The translations under genes and the position numbers were made by a program. Below the pieces are notes generated by a model. The model was given only the letters and a program-made list of their open reading frames with translations. It made no database searches and was not told where the DNA came from. Below are positions 20,036 through 27,368 of a DNA stretch of 64,000 nt, piece after piece. Where the stretch lies: NCBI GenBank assembly GCA_001899775.1, contig MKWN01000016.1:167139-231138 (forward strand). The letters are read 5' to 3'. How positions within the stretch are numbered: position 1 is the stretch's first letter; each line of letters starts with the position of its first letter. The DNA comes from Thiobacillus sp. 65-29 (GTDB lineage: Bacteria > Pseudomonadota > Gammaproteobacteria > Burkholderiales > Thiobacillaceae).

Positions 20036-20530
20036 TCAGGGCTCCTGCGACGCCCGCTCGATATCCAGCCATTCACGATACGCCGCGTCCGACCACAGCG
20101 ACTTGATGTAGGTCACCACGTCGCGCATGTCCCGTTCGGAAAGCTTCTTCTCCCACTGCGGCATGATGCCGTAGCCCTGCGGACTGCCGACGTGCACCGA
20201 CTCCAGCAAGGCCTCGGTCGGATGATTCCAGGCGTAGCCGCTGTCGTTCAGCGGTGGCGCCGGATAATTTCCGTCGGCATCGGGCTTGCGCCAGTCGCGG
20301 ACCTTGCCCTTGCCCTCGGCGCCGTGGCATCGGGCGCAATGTGTATCGAAGACGACGCGCCCGCGCGCCACCTCGACCGGATCGAGGCCACGTGCCTTGA
20401 GGCGGGCTTCCATACCGGCGGTCGTCACGGACGCCGCCTGCGGTTCGGCCGCCACGGCGGGCGGCACGGCGATGGAAGCGAGCGCCACCCCAGCCAGCAG
20501 CGGCCAAAGGGAAATTTTTGCGGCATTCAT
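20036..20530 (-). CDS. Periplasmic mono-heme cytochrome c
   Basis: 164 residues. The signal peptide ends near AVAAEP (about residue 29). The heme site CARCH is at 65-69 (Cys65, Cys68, His69), and the likely axial Met is in GIMPQWEKKL (about 123). The C-terminal helix MRDVVTYIKSLW is typical of class I cytochromes c. It should be a soluble periplasmic electron carrier or a small subunit of an oxidase or dehydrogenase. No partner enzyme is adjacent, so the pathway cannot be named. AGGA precedes the ATG. It ends about 150 bases from the DUF302 gene. Confidence 0.92.
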   Translation of the reverse strand: MNAAKISLWPLLAGVALASIAVPPAVAAEPQAASVTTAGMEARLKARGLDPVEVARGRVVFDTHCARCHGAEGKGKVRDWRKPDADGNYPAPPLNDSGYAWNHPTEALLESVHVGSPQGYGIMPQWEKKLSERDMRDVVTYIKSLWSDAAYREWLDIERASQEP

Positions 20531-20557
20531 GATCGTCCTTTCCTGGTGCCGGCCGGC

Positions 20558-21316
20558 TCATGCCGGCCCGCTTTCCTCCGAAGATAGCACCTTATTCAGC
20601 ATAGATCGCATGTCGCGCCAGTGCGAGCCCTCCCAGTACACGCGCCCGCAGGCGTCGCAGGTGGAGAAGCGCTCGTAGTATTCGCGCACTTTCGGCGGCA
20701 GGCGATCGAGCACACTCGTCTTGTCGACACGGCGCAGCGGCAGGTTGCAGTGCAGGCACAGGGTGAACGGCCGCGCGCGGCGCGCAAGATCGAGGCGCTC
20801 GACGATCTCGCGCAGTTGCGCCTCCGATTTCAGCGCATGCACGTAGCAGCCGTGCGTCACCGCGCGCCGCTTCAGCAGTTCGCGGTCGCGCGTCAGCACG
20901 GTGCGGCCGTCGCGCGCGGCGACCGCCACGATGGCATCGTCATCGTAATGGTTGTCATACAGCGTATCGAACCCCAGCATGCGCAGCATGTGCGCGAGCC
21001 CGCCCAAATGCGCATCGGCGACGAAACGGGCGTCCCGCAGCGGAAGCGCGCGCACCTTCAAAATGGGCGTCACGTCCATCGCCTCGAAGCGCGGATACGC
21101 CGCCACCCGGTCACCGTCCTCGAGGATGCGGTCGAAGCCGACCGACTCGCCATTGACCAGGATCAGCTCGACCTCGGTGTGCGGCACGCCAAGTGCCTCG
21201 ATCATGTGCTTGGTCGTCGCCCGCCGCGCACACGGCACGGTGAATTCCTGCCTGCGTCGGCCGGGCGCGAGGAAGTCGTTCAGCGCTTCATAGAAGCGGA
21301 AAGTGACGGTGACCAT
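20558..21316 (-). CDS. Mut7-C RNase domain protein with ubiquitin-like N-terminus
   Basis: 252 residues. The N-terminal 80 or so (VTVTFRFYEALNDFLAPGRR ... GDRVAAYPRFE) are a ThiS/MoaD-like beta-grasp domain. The Mut7-C region follows: FVADAHLGGLAHMLRMLGFDTLYD, DDAIVAVA, LTRDRELL. These acidic positions fit the PIN-like nuclease core. A zinc ribbon ends it (CLHCN...CDACGRVYWEGSHW). The ATG at 21316 is chosen; the frame upstream overlaps the neighbouring gene's leader. Probably an RNA-processing nuclease; the target is unknown. Confidence 0.88.
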   Translation of the reverse strand: MVTVTFRFYEALNDFLAPGRRRQEFTVPCARRATTKHMIEALGVPHTEVELILVNGESVGFDRILEDGDRVAAYPRFEAMDVTPILKVRALPLRDARFVADAHLGGLAHMLRMLGFDTLYDNHYDDDAIVAVAARDGRTVLTRDRELLKRRAVTHGCYVHALKSEAQLREIVERLDLARRARPFTLCLHCNLPLRRVDKTSVLDRLPPKVREYYERFSTCDACGRVYWEGSHWRDMRSMLNKVLSSEESGPA

Positions 21317-21398
21317 GGGATCATGCAATGACCAGTCCGCGGTACTATGCCACGCTGGCAGCAGGAAAGCCGCAGCACACGCACGAAAGGACCCACGC

Positions 21399-21755
21399 AT
21401 GGCCTTGGCCGATTCCGTCTGGATGACCGCATCCCTCATCATCCTGTCGGGCACCGTCGTCATCGGCGGCATCACCGCCTACGCCCGCCTCGCGGAAAAG
21501 AATACCCCCATCGACGTCGGCCTGCTGCACGGCGGCGCCGGCATCACCGCCGCACTGCTGCTGCTCGTCTCGCTCATCCAGGACACCCGGGGGGCAGCGC
21601 CGTCGCTCGGCCTGCTCACGCTCACGATCCTCGCCGGCATCACCCTCTATTTCGTCATCCGCCGCCGCGGCGTGCTGCCGAAAAGCCTGATCCTGCTGCA
21701 CGCCGTGCTCGCGCTGAGTGCGCTGCATGTGCTGGCGCGCGGGATCCTGGCTTGA
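21399..21755 (+). CDS. Small four-helix membrane protein
   Basis: 118 residues, almost wholly hydrophobic. Four helices are predicted by eye: MTASLIILSGTVVIGGITAY, LLHGGAGITAALLLLVSLI, GLLTLTILAGITLYFVI and LILLHAVLALSALHVLA. A short charged loop separates helices 3 and 4 (RRRGVLPKS). GAAAGG precedes the ATG at 21399, which decides the start over the longer frame. It is divergent from the Mut7-C gene. Function not recognised. Confidence 0.8.
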   Translation: MALADSVWMTASLIILSGTVVIGGITAYARLAEKNTPIDVGLLHGGAGITAALLLLVSLIQDTRGAAPSLGLLTLTILAGITLYFVIRRRGVLPKSLILLHAVLALSALHVLARGILA

Positions 21756-21857
21756 ACCCGCATTGCACAAACCTGAATCGTGCGGCACGCGCGTATCTGC
21801 CGCGCATGAGCAGCATTTGCGGTGCGGAATGGGCGGCCGGCGGCCCTTGCGGGAAAG

Positions 21858-22088
21858 CTACTTGCGCCAGTAATTGTTGGCGGCCGCGATCGTCTGGAAA
21901 TTGATGGCGACGACCTGCGATGCCGCGGTCAGCGCCTTCGCGTCCTCGGCGTACTCCGGGCGCAACCGCTTCAGCACCTCCGTATCCGGCTGCGTATATT
22001 TGACCCCGCGCCGGCTCAGCGTGATCGCCAGCTCGAATCCCGCCTGCGGCGTGTCGGTGATGAGTGTGGTGAGCCATGTGTCGGTCAT
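21858..22088 (-). CDS. Small hypothetical protein, 76 aa
   Basis: MTDTWLTTLITDTPQAGFELAITLSRRGVKYTQ... ends AAANNYWRK. AGGAGGG stands 6 bases before the ATG at 22088, a strong ribosome site. No signal or helix pair is seen; the sequence looks soluble. Not recognised. It is the last ordinary gene before the repeat-bounded accessory island. Confidence 0.7.
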   Translation of the reverse strand: MTDTWLTTLITDTPQAGFELAITLSRRGVKYTQPDTEVLKRLRPEYAEDAKALTAASQVVAINFQTIAAANNYWRK

Positions 22089-22500
22089 GAGTGAACCCTC
22101 CTGTGTTGGTGAAGATTGCACGATTGCGTGGGGCGGCGGGCTGCGCCCGTGTTCCCTGTTTTTGGGAAGCGCTCAGTGTTGAACCCGAAAAATCCATTGG
22201 AACAGCCGTGCGTAACAAATCAACGGGTGTAGGTCGGGTTTCAACCCGACGCAACGGTCGGTTGAGGTCCAGTCGGGCTGAAGCCCGACCTACAAGGCCA
22301 CGCAGACAGCCCGGTCGGGTTTCGACCCGGCATGTCGGGCTAAAGCCCGACGGCCTATTGGGCAATCCGGGTTGAATTCAGCGTCCCCTTTGAACCCGGA
22401 TCAATAGCCATTCAGGCATCGCAAAATCAACGGGCTTCCGGTCGGGCTACAACCCAACGATCCCGCGTAGGTCGGGCTTCAGCCCGACAATCCCAATTCA
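22089..22500. repeat. Cluster of tcgggct/agcccga palindromes, left border of the island
   Basis: The gene-free stretch from 22089 to 22624 holds at least five hairpins of the form gtcgggyt(n)arcccgac: near 22232-22250, 22272-22293, 22313-22330, 22334-22351 and 22470-22489. Flanking text (ccattggaacagccgt, aaatcaacgggtgtag, cggcctattgg) is repeated in inverted orientation at 27228-27325. From 22500 to 22624 I see nothing beyond the 3' flank of intI. Confidence 0.8.
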
Positions 22501-22624
22501 ATCCTATCACTTGATCCCCCACCGATTACACCCCACACAAAGCAGGGTCAGCGCCGCCACGAAGTGCTTCCGAACCAGTGCAGCCAGGACACGCCGCCGC
22601 ATCACCCGGTGCAAACGTCAGGTT

Positions 22625-23608
22625 TCAAGCATCGAGCGGACTCACCACCCCGCGCCCGCCCTTGTTCAACGCATGCGTGTAGATCATCGTCGTCGCCACA
22701 TCCTTGTGACCCAACAACTCCTGAATCGTGCGGATGTCCTGTCCGCGCTCCAGCAGGTGCGTGGCAAACGAGTGCCGCAAGGTGTGCGGCGTCGCCGGCT
22801 TGACCACTCCGGCCGCCACGACAGCCCGCTTCATCGCGCGCTGCAGCAGTTTCTCGTCGAGATGATGCCGACGCTCTTCACCGCAGCGTGGGTCGATCGA
22901 ATGACTCCCTGACGGAAACACATACTGCCAGCCCCATTCCGTCGCCGCGTTCGGATACTTGCGTGCCAGCGCATCGGGTAGATGGACCGCGGCTTTTCCG
23001 GCGGCCCGGTCGCGCTCGAACAGTTCGCGCCGTTTCCGCAGATGCGCGTCCAAATCCGCCTTCACCGCCTCCGGCAGCATCGTCATGCGATCCTTTGCGC
23101 CCTTGCCGTCGCGCACCGTGATCTCGCCCCGCGCAAACTCGACATCCTTCACCCGCAGCCGGATCACCTCCATCAGGCGCATCCCGGTGCCATACAGCAA
23201 ACGTCCGAGCAAACCATACGTCCCCTCCATCCGCGCCAACACCGCCCGCACCTCGTCGCGGGTAAGCACCACCGGCAAACGCTGCGGCCGCTTCGCCCGC
23301 GTCACGTTGTCCAGCCAGGGCAGATCGATACCCAACACCTCCCGATACAAAAACAGCAGCGCCGACAGCGCCTGATTCTGCGTCGCCGCCGCCACCTTGC
23401 CATCGACCGCAAGATGCGTCAGAAACGCCTCCACCTCCGGTGCCCCCAATTCGCGAGGATGACGCTTGCCGTGAAAAAGAATGAAACGACGGACCCACTG
23501 CACATATTGCGCTTCCGTGCGAATGCTGTAATGCTTGACACGAATCCTGTCGCGTAGCTGATCCAGCAAACGCGGCGCGGGCACGGGAGGTGTGCTTGTA
23601 TCCGGCAT
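22625..23608 (-). CDS. intI: Integron integrase IntI
   Basis: 327 residues, full length. It is a tyrosine recombinase with the catalytic set Arg ([13 protein letters not shown]), H-x-x-R ([14 protein letters not shown]), His ([10 protein letters not shown]) and Tyr (MIYTH). The integron-specific insertion ([21 protein letters not shown], about 225-245) separates it from XerC/D. It recombines attC with attI as folded single strands. It is transcribed away from the cassette array, as in all integrons. AGAGGGG precedes the ATG at 23608. No frameshift or missing residue, so probably functional. G+C is like the host rather than the cassettes. Confidence 0.95.
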   Translation of the reverse strand: MPDTSTPPVPAPRLLDQLRDRIRVKHYSIRTEAQYVQWVRRFILFHGKRHPRELGAPEVEAFLTHLAVDGKVAAATQNQALSALLFLYREVLGIDLPWLDNVTRAKRPQRLPVVLTRDEVRAVLARMEGTYGLLGRLLYGTGMRLMEVIRLRVKDVEFARGEITVRDGKGAKDRMTMLPEAVKADLDAHLRKRRELFERDRAAGKAAVHLPDALARKYPNAATEWGWQYVFPSGSHSIDPRCGEERRHHLDEKLLQRAMKRAVVAAGVVKPATPHTLRHSFATHLLERGQDIRTIQELLGHKDVATTMIYTHALNKGGRGVVSPLDA

Positions 23609-23728
23609 ATGGCCCCTCTATTGTTTGCGAGTGGTTAAATATCAATAACTTGATAAGCGAATGATTGGTTTATACACCTTTTTTCAAAGCATATATACAC
23701 CTTTCAAGGTGTATATTGCACGTTAGCT
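23609..23728. promoter_or_regulatory. Putative attI and intI/cassette promoter region
   Basis: A+T-rich region between divergent intI and the first cassette. The recombination core is probably GTTAGCT at 23722-23728, where cassette 1 begins. Upstream, the 10-mer tatacacctt occurs at 23671-23680 and 23694-23703, and its reverse complement at 23706-23715. The last two form a palindrome with 10-bp arms. The copies at 23671 and 23694 are 23 bp apart, about two helix turns, suggesting a dimer operator over the promoters. No LexA-type box (CTGT-N8-ACAG) is seen. The attI limits are inferred. Confidence 0.65.
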
Positions 23729-23744
23729 TGCTTGGAGCCATCTC

Positions 23745-24857
23745 ATGATTTGGTGGGTAGTCGCAGCAATCTTGCTTGCCTTCGTAGCATCGAAGGCTTG
23801 GCGTGTTTACAAGCATCCTGCACACCAATTGGGAATACAGGCAGCGAAACTCGGGTGGCGAGCAGCGGGTTCGATCAAAGACCCGTCGGGGTTTCGAAAT
23901 ACTCGCCTTGTTCGTGGCAACTATGAGTCCATCATCTTGTTCCGTGAACAAGAGGTTCACCTTACAAAGCCAGAAGCAGAATATCCATTCAAAGACTATG
24001 ACGAGTTAGAAGAATGGATTTCGGAATACGAACATGAGGCGCAAGAAAAAGACCCGGAAATCTTGTACTACCGGGCAATCGATTCGTACGTTCGATCTGT
24101 TGGGTACTACGAACCGTTACAGGAACTCCAAGGAACGGATGAAGAATACTGCATCGCGGTGATGAAAACACACAAGGCAGCCTACCTCGCAAATGTCCCG
24201 GAGAAAATTGCTGGCGCGCTCACCCTTGATTCAGTAAAGCACTATTACCAGAACCGTGATTTCGCGCTCGTCTTCTTGCGAAAGCTGGAATCAAAGTGGT
24301 TGGCAGAATCAAATGCAGGCGCTAGTTTGGCATCTGATTCCCCCGACCTTGAAAGCCCAGAGGATGCGGACAATTTCCATCCATCATTGGATAAAGCAGT
24401 TGAACTCGTCCGCAGTTTTTTTGCTGATGTGGGCGGTAACGACCTGGCTGACAATCCTAGAACAGAGTTGGTCGCATACGCCGCAACGTATATCGCTATG
24501 AAAAAATCCGACAGCGAAATGCCCTCCGGATGCTGGAATACCTTCAAGGCAGCAATTGAAAACAGAATGCTGTCGATTGCGGATGGCGGAAGCCAGCGCA
24601 GTGGAACTATTCAAACGCCAAACGGCCCAGCCTTCGCCCATTTCACCAGTAGTTATTGGGCCGAGATGGACACTATTGAGGAATTGGCGAATAAAGCATT
24701 TACCTCTGTGAGTTCTAGTCGAGAGCTAGCTGCCTACCTTTTCCGCGCGCTTGGTGGAAATTCGGAGCAGGAGAGAGCATTTGAGAAACTCTTCTCGGGT
24801 CTAGTCGAGTTTGCCTCGCGGTCAATTTTTCCAAAAGTGGAGCGCGTTTTTGGCTGA
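23745..24857 (+). CDS. Integron cassette 1: membrane-anchored unknown protein
   Basis: 370 residues. One N-terminal helix (MIWWVVAAILLAFVASKAW) is followed by a soluble acidic, helix-rich region (for example YDELEEWISEYEHEAQEKDPE, CIAVMKTHKAAYLANVPE). No catalytic motif was recognised. Codon and base usage are clearly more A+T-rich than the flanking chromosome, a sign of transfer. The ATG at 23745 is 17 bases after the attI core, and an attC follows 25 bases after the stop: a standard one-gene cassette. It is unusually long for a cassette gene. Confidence 0.85.
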   Translation: MIWWVVAAILLAFVASKAWRVYKHPAHQLGIQAAKLGWRAAGSIKDPSGFRNTRLVRGNYESIILFREQEVHLTKPEAEYPFKDYDELEEWISEYEHEAQEKDPEILYYRAIDSYVRSVGYYEPLQELQGTDEEYCIAVMKTHKAAYLANVPEKIAGALTLDSVKHYYQNRDFALVFLRKLESKWLAESNAGASLASDSPDLESPEDADNFHPSLDKAVELVRSFFADVGGNDLADNPRTELVAYAATYIAMKKSDSEMPSGCWNTFKAAIENRMLSIADGGSQRSGTIQTPNGPAFAHFTSSYWAEMDTIEELANKAFTSVSSSRELAAYLFRALGGNSEQERAFEKLFSGLVEFASRSIFPKVERVFG

Positions 24858-24882
24858 TGCGGTCTTTTCTGAGGCAGCGCAA

Positions 24883-24944
24883 GCTAACACTGCGCTCCAG
24901 GGGACGCGCCGCAAGCGGCGCGCCCCTGAGCTTGGACGTTGGGC
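24883..24944 (+). other. attC recombination site 1
   Basis: It begins with gctaac (24883-24888) and ends with gttgggc (24938-24944), the complementary core ends of a 59-base element. Between them lies a long imperfect hairpin: caggggacgcgccgc, AA, gcggcgcgcccctg, with one extra A in the left arm, plus gct/agc pairs further out. Extrahelical bases on one strand are the known mark of attC folding. Confidence 0.88.
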
Positions 24945-24953
24945 CCCTTGATC

Positions 24954-25289
24954 ATGGTCATTTCTCCACAGGACATTTGCGCTCGGTATGGCTCGGAGTT
25001 TTTACCGCCAGAGCCATCTCAAAAACTTGGCATTGCATTTGGTTCTCTCCATGCGTTTCCGTTAAATGCACTTCGGCATCCGCCTGAAAGTGGCACTTGT
25101 GGTTGGTACATATGGGGCGGCACCGAGATGTCACAAGATGCGGAGTTCTTTCAACCCCTGCATGTTTCTCACCTCACTGAATATTGTCCGAGCTTGTTGC
25201 CGTTTTTGGCGCTTGCGCCTGGGTGGCGGGTTCTTTTGGCACCAGAGCAAACTGAGGTTTGGTTTGATGAAAACCTTCTCAATGTTTAG
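24954..25289 (+). CDS. Integron cassette 2: small cytosolic protein, possibly immunity-like
   Basis: 111 residues. Conserved-looking blocks: ISPQDICARYGSEFLPPEPSQ, LGIAFGSLHAFPLNALRHPP, GTCGWYIWGGTEMS, FFQPLHVSHL, WRVLLAPE and VWFDENLL. I recognise this pattern from hypothetical proteins found often in integron cassettes. A link to the immunity-protein superfamily is only a vague recollection and unproven. Soluble, no signal. The ATG at 24954 lies 9 bases after attC1. A second attC follows the stop by 6 bases. Confidence 0.8.
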   Translation: MVISPQDICARYGSEFLPPEPSQKLGIAFGSLHAFPLNALRHPPESGTCGWYIWGGTEMSQDAEFFQPLHVSHLTEYCPSLLPFLALAPGWRVLLAPEQTEVWFDENLLNV

Positions 25290-25295
25290 CCCGTG

Positions 25296-25361
25296 GCCCA
25301 ACCCGGCAGTCGAGCGGACCTGCGCGAAAAGCCGCGCAGTCCGCTCACTTCTACGTTAGCC
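25296..25361 (+). other. attC recombination site 2
   Basis: Outer cores gcccaac (25296-25302) and gttagcc (25355-25361). The inner stem gagcggac-c-tgcgcg pairs with cgcgcagtccgctc around an aaaagc loop, with one unpaired C. This is the expected single-stranded attC structure. Length 66 bases. Confidence 0.9.
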
Positions 25362-25384
25362 CTCATACTAAGGACCATCAGAAA

Positions 25385-25744
25385 ATGTTGAACCGTACGC
25401 TATTCATCTCTGTTGCTGCTGTGATGGTGTTGTTACAAGGATGTTCATATACACGACAGCCGGGAGCAATTGAAGCTGGCTCTGAGGTGGGAGGCACCGG
25501 CGACACTGGGTTTACTCACGAGCCACTTGGCGCAAACAAACACCTGCTTACAGTTACAGCTGCTCCAGGGATGATGGAAACCGAGGGCTCAATTGCTCAG
25601 CGAATTCATATCTTCGCGAACAAGTTTGCTGCAAAAACCTGCCCGGGCTCTTTCGAGTTCGTACACGACCCGAATTTTGATCAAACAATCGCAGGCGGCT
25701 TCATGAAGCGCACAAAGACTTATGTCTTCATATGCAAAGGCTAA
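25385..25744 (+). CDS. Integron cassette 3: small lipoprotein
   Basis: 119 residues. Signal peptide LFISVAAVMVLLQGC with lipobox LQGC (Cys about 20). The mature part is Gly-rich at first (GSEVGGTGDTG), then KHLLTVTAAPGMMETEGSIAQRIHIFANKFAAKTCPG. It resembles small secreted lipoproteins in which a hydrophobic-polar repeat precedes an HIFANKFAAKTCPGSFEF-type segment. Function not recognised. It is the last complete cassette. The stop codon TAA is inside the start of the third, broken attC. Confidence 0.85.
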   Translation: MLNRTLFISVAAVMVLLQGCSYTRQPGAIEAGSEVGGTGDTGFTHEPLGANKHLLTVTAAPGMMETEGSIAQRIHIFANKFAAKTCPGSFEFVHDPNFDQTIAGGFMKRTKTYVFICKG

Positions 25745-25781
25745 CCAATCATTCCAGCGGTCCGTCAGAAGCTACGCTTTT
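25740..25781 (+). other. Truncated attC site 3 (left half only)
   Basis: gctaac (25740-25745) followed by caatcattccagcggtccg and tcagaagctacgctttt copies the left arm and loop of a common attC family. The expected right arm (ctgacgg, ccgctgag, gttaggc) is absent. Instead the sequence passes into ggaaaatggggtcagactcg repeats. The cassette array has been cut here. Confidence 0.8.
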
Positions 25782-25932
25782 GGAAAATGGGGTCAGACTC
25801 GATTTCCTTTGGGATCAAATGGAATCCGCGGTCACGTTGTGGAAAATGGGGGCAGACTCGATTTCCTTTGTTCCGAAATCGAGTCTGACCCCATTTCGAC
25901 CCATTCCGAAATCGAGTCTGACCCCATTTTGA
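25782..25932. repeat. Inverted/direct repeats of the gtcagactcgattt type
   Basis: Four copies: two in + orientation (25782-25810, 25841-25870) and two as reverse complement (25875-25897, 25908-25930), all containing gtcagactcgattt or its complement. The arrangement can fold into nested hairpins. Similar clusters are common near REP-associated (RAYT-type) elements in Proteobacteria (family knowledge, from memory). No transposase gene is seen. 25933-25984 has no gene. Confidence 0.75.
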
Positions 25933-25984
25933 CCCATTTTTTCGAGCGAAAAACACGCGAGTGACGCGATCGAGGTTCGTCAAG

Positions 25985-26398
25985 CTATTGCCACTCCAGG
26001 AAGCCGGCGGGGCTGACGATGGGTATGCCGTGGAAAGGGTCCAGCTGGAGCAGATCGTTGTCGCCGGTAATGATCGCGGCAGCGCTGCCGGCCAGCGCGA
26101 GGTCCAGAAACTTGTCGTCCCTGGCATCGCGGCACGCCCGTACGTGGTTCAGGATGGGAACGATGCGCGCGAGGCCACCGAGCAACTCGATGAATCGTTG
26201 TCGGTCACCCGGGCTCAAGTACGGATCAAATTTCGCGCGACCGAGCACCTCGGTCAGTTCGGTCAGGGTGGCTTCGGACAGCAGCAGGATTCCTCGCGCC
26301 AGGGCATGATCCACGGCCCGCGCCGCGACGCCGCCCGGTGTCAGCAGGCGGCTGACCAGAATGTTCGTGTCCAGCACCCAGAGGGATTGCTCACGCAT
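25985..26398 (-). CDS. PIN-domain toxin
   Basis: 137 residues. Acidic PIN positions: LDTNI (Asp10), a conserved Glu in LTELTE, CRDARDDKFLDLA and TGDND. PIN toxins are Mg-dependent endoribonucleases. The start overlaps the antitoxin stop by 8 bases, the common order antitoxin-toxin. Base usage is close to the chromosome, so it need not have come with the cassettes. The target RNA is unknown. Confidence 0.9.
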   Translation of the reverse strand: MREQSLWVLDTNILVSRLLTPGGVAARAVDHALARGILLLSEATLTELTEVLGRAKFDPYLSPGDRQRFIELLGGLARIVPILNHVRACRDARDDKFLDLALAGSAAAIITGDNDLLQLDPFHGIPIVSPAGFLEWQ

Positions 26399-26639
26399 CG
26401 GCGAGCAGTTCGGCGAGCTTCTCTTCCGTCAGCCCGGCAGCCTTTGCCCGCTCGCCCACCTCATCGCAAAAACGCTGGAATTCAGCAACATTGAGCCGCG
26501 TCAGACGTTCGTATTCCCGAGCAGACATCACAACGGCAACATCCCGCTTTTGCCGCGTGATCACGACAGGTTCTTTCGCTGCAGCCTCGATGAGCTTGGC
26601 AAATTCCTGTTTGGCTTCAGTGGCGGTAACGGTACGCAT
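26391..26639 (-). CDS. Phd/YefM-type antitoxin
   Basis: 82 residues: the N-terminal MRTVTATEAKQEFAKLIEAA ... EPVVITRQKRDVAVVMSAREYERL is the DNA-binding Phd/YefM fold, and the C-terminal helix should bind the toxin. It is the first gene of the pair. It probably represses the operon through the palindrome upstream of the ATG (26664-26680). Confidence 0.92.
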   Translation of the reverse strand: MRTVTATEAKQEFAKLIEAAAKEPVVITRQKRDVAVVMSAREYERLTRLNVAEFQRFCDEVGERAKAAGLTEEKLAELLADA

Positions 26640-26663
26640 CGCAGGCCTATCAAAATGAGTATT

Positions 26664-26680
26664 TTGTACAAATTATACAA
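26664..26680 (-). promoter_or_regulatory. Toxin-antitoxin promoter and palindromic operator
   Basis: A 17-bp palindrome with TTGTA / TACAA arms overlaps a TATAAT -10 on the minus strand (26672-26677). This is where a Phd-type antitoxin would bind and shut off its own promoter. The rest of the gap from 26681 to 27011 contains no gene I can support; short frames on both strands are shadow. A small hairpin (gttccggcgcacgccggaac) is at about 26975-26994. Confidence 0.75.
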
Positions 26681-27011
26681 TAATCCTAAAAACCGCAGTT
26701 GACCTCTCTCTACCCTCGTGAACACCGCATGGAAACTGGCTTCTCTGCCTTGTCGGGTCTTCACCTGTTGGGTGAGTGCGCTACGCACCCGCTGGTACGC
26801 CGGCTCACGCACCTGCCTTTGTCGCGCCTCCTTGCAGGCCCCGGCCTGCGGCGTCGTTGCTTCGCGGCAGCCACGCGATCCGACGCACCATCGGGCGCGT
26901 CCAACTGCGGTTTCTAGGATAATTTCCCCTGACTGACTTACCCTGCCCAATTTCCAGGATCATTCGCCATTGTCGTTCCGGCGCACGCCGGAACCCAGTC
27001 AAATCAGGCAT

Positions 27012-27180
27012 CTAGGATGCCTGTCGGACTTGAGCACGATCTACTGCGCCGGTGGGATAACGGTCCATATTTGTCCATTTTTTCGTTACACAGGCCCACT
27101 ATGCGCCTCAAAAATGGGCAAATCTGTCCTCGCCCCCCCACTCGGCTCGCTACGATCGCTCAAGTCCGACAGGCTCCTAG
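27012..27180. mobile_element. MITE-like 169-bp imperfect palindrome
   Basis: Arms: ctaggatgcctgtcggactt plus gagcacgatc (27012-27041) and gatcgctcaagtccgacagg plus ctcctag (27154-27180). The inner parts also mirror each other (gtccatatttgtccattttt near 27062 against aaaaatgggcaaatctgtcc near 27110). CAT stands on both outer sides (27009-27011, 27181-27183), a possible 3-bp target duplication. There is no coding capacity, so it fits a non-autonomous element moved by a transposase elsewhere. Confidence 0.65.
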
Positions 27181-27227
27181 CATTCGCCGGGGTGACGAAG
27201 TATCCAGCGTTTCCCCAATACATTCAT

Positions 27228-27325
27228 CCCGGGTTATCCAATAGGCCGTAGGTCGGGCTGAAGCCCGATCTACGTCCCGTTGATGTGTCGCGTACGGATG
27301 TTCCAATGGGTTTTGGGGGTTCATT
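27228..27325 (-). repeat. Right border repeat, inverted relative to 22170-22380
   Basis: The reverse complement of this stretch reads gaaccc..aaaa.ccattggaaca.ccgt.cg, then atcaacggg, a tcgggcttcagcccga hairpin, and cggcctattgg, in the same order as the left border near 22180-22381. Together they frame the integron island in opposite orientation. The left copy has extra hairpins inserted. Bases 27326-27368 show nothing further. Confidence 0.8.
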
Positions 27326-27368
27326 TCCCTTGTCAGGAACACGACGCTGGGGCGATGCCGTCGGCGTC

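Noticed and set aside
22170..22500. CRISPR-like array
   Set aside because: Hairpin units vary in spacing and sequence, with no regular spacers and no cas genes; palindromic REP-type cluster instead.
26699..26950. Short overlapping ORFs between the antitoxin gene and the MITE
   Set aside because: Arg/Ala/Cys-rich frames open on both strands, no start signals; I see no real gene.
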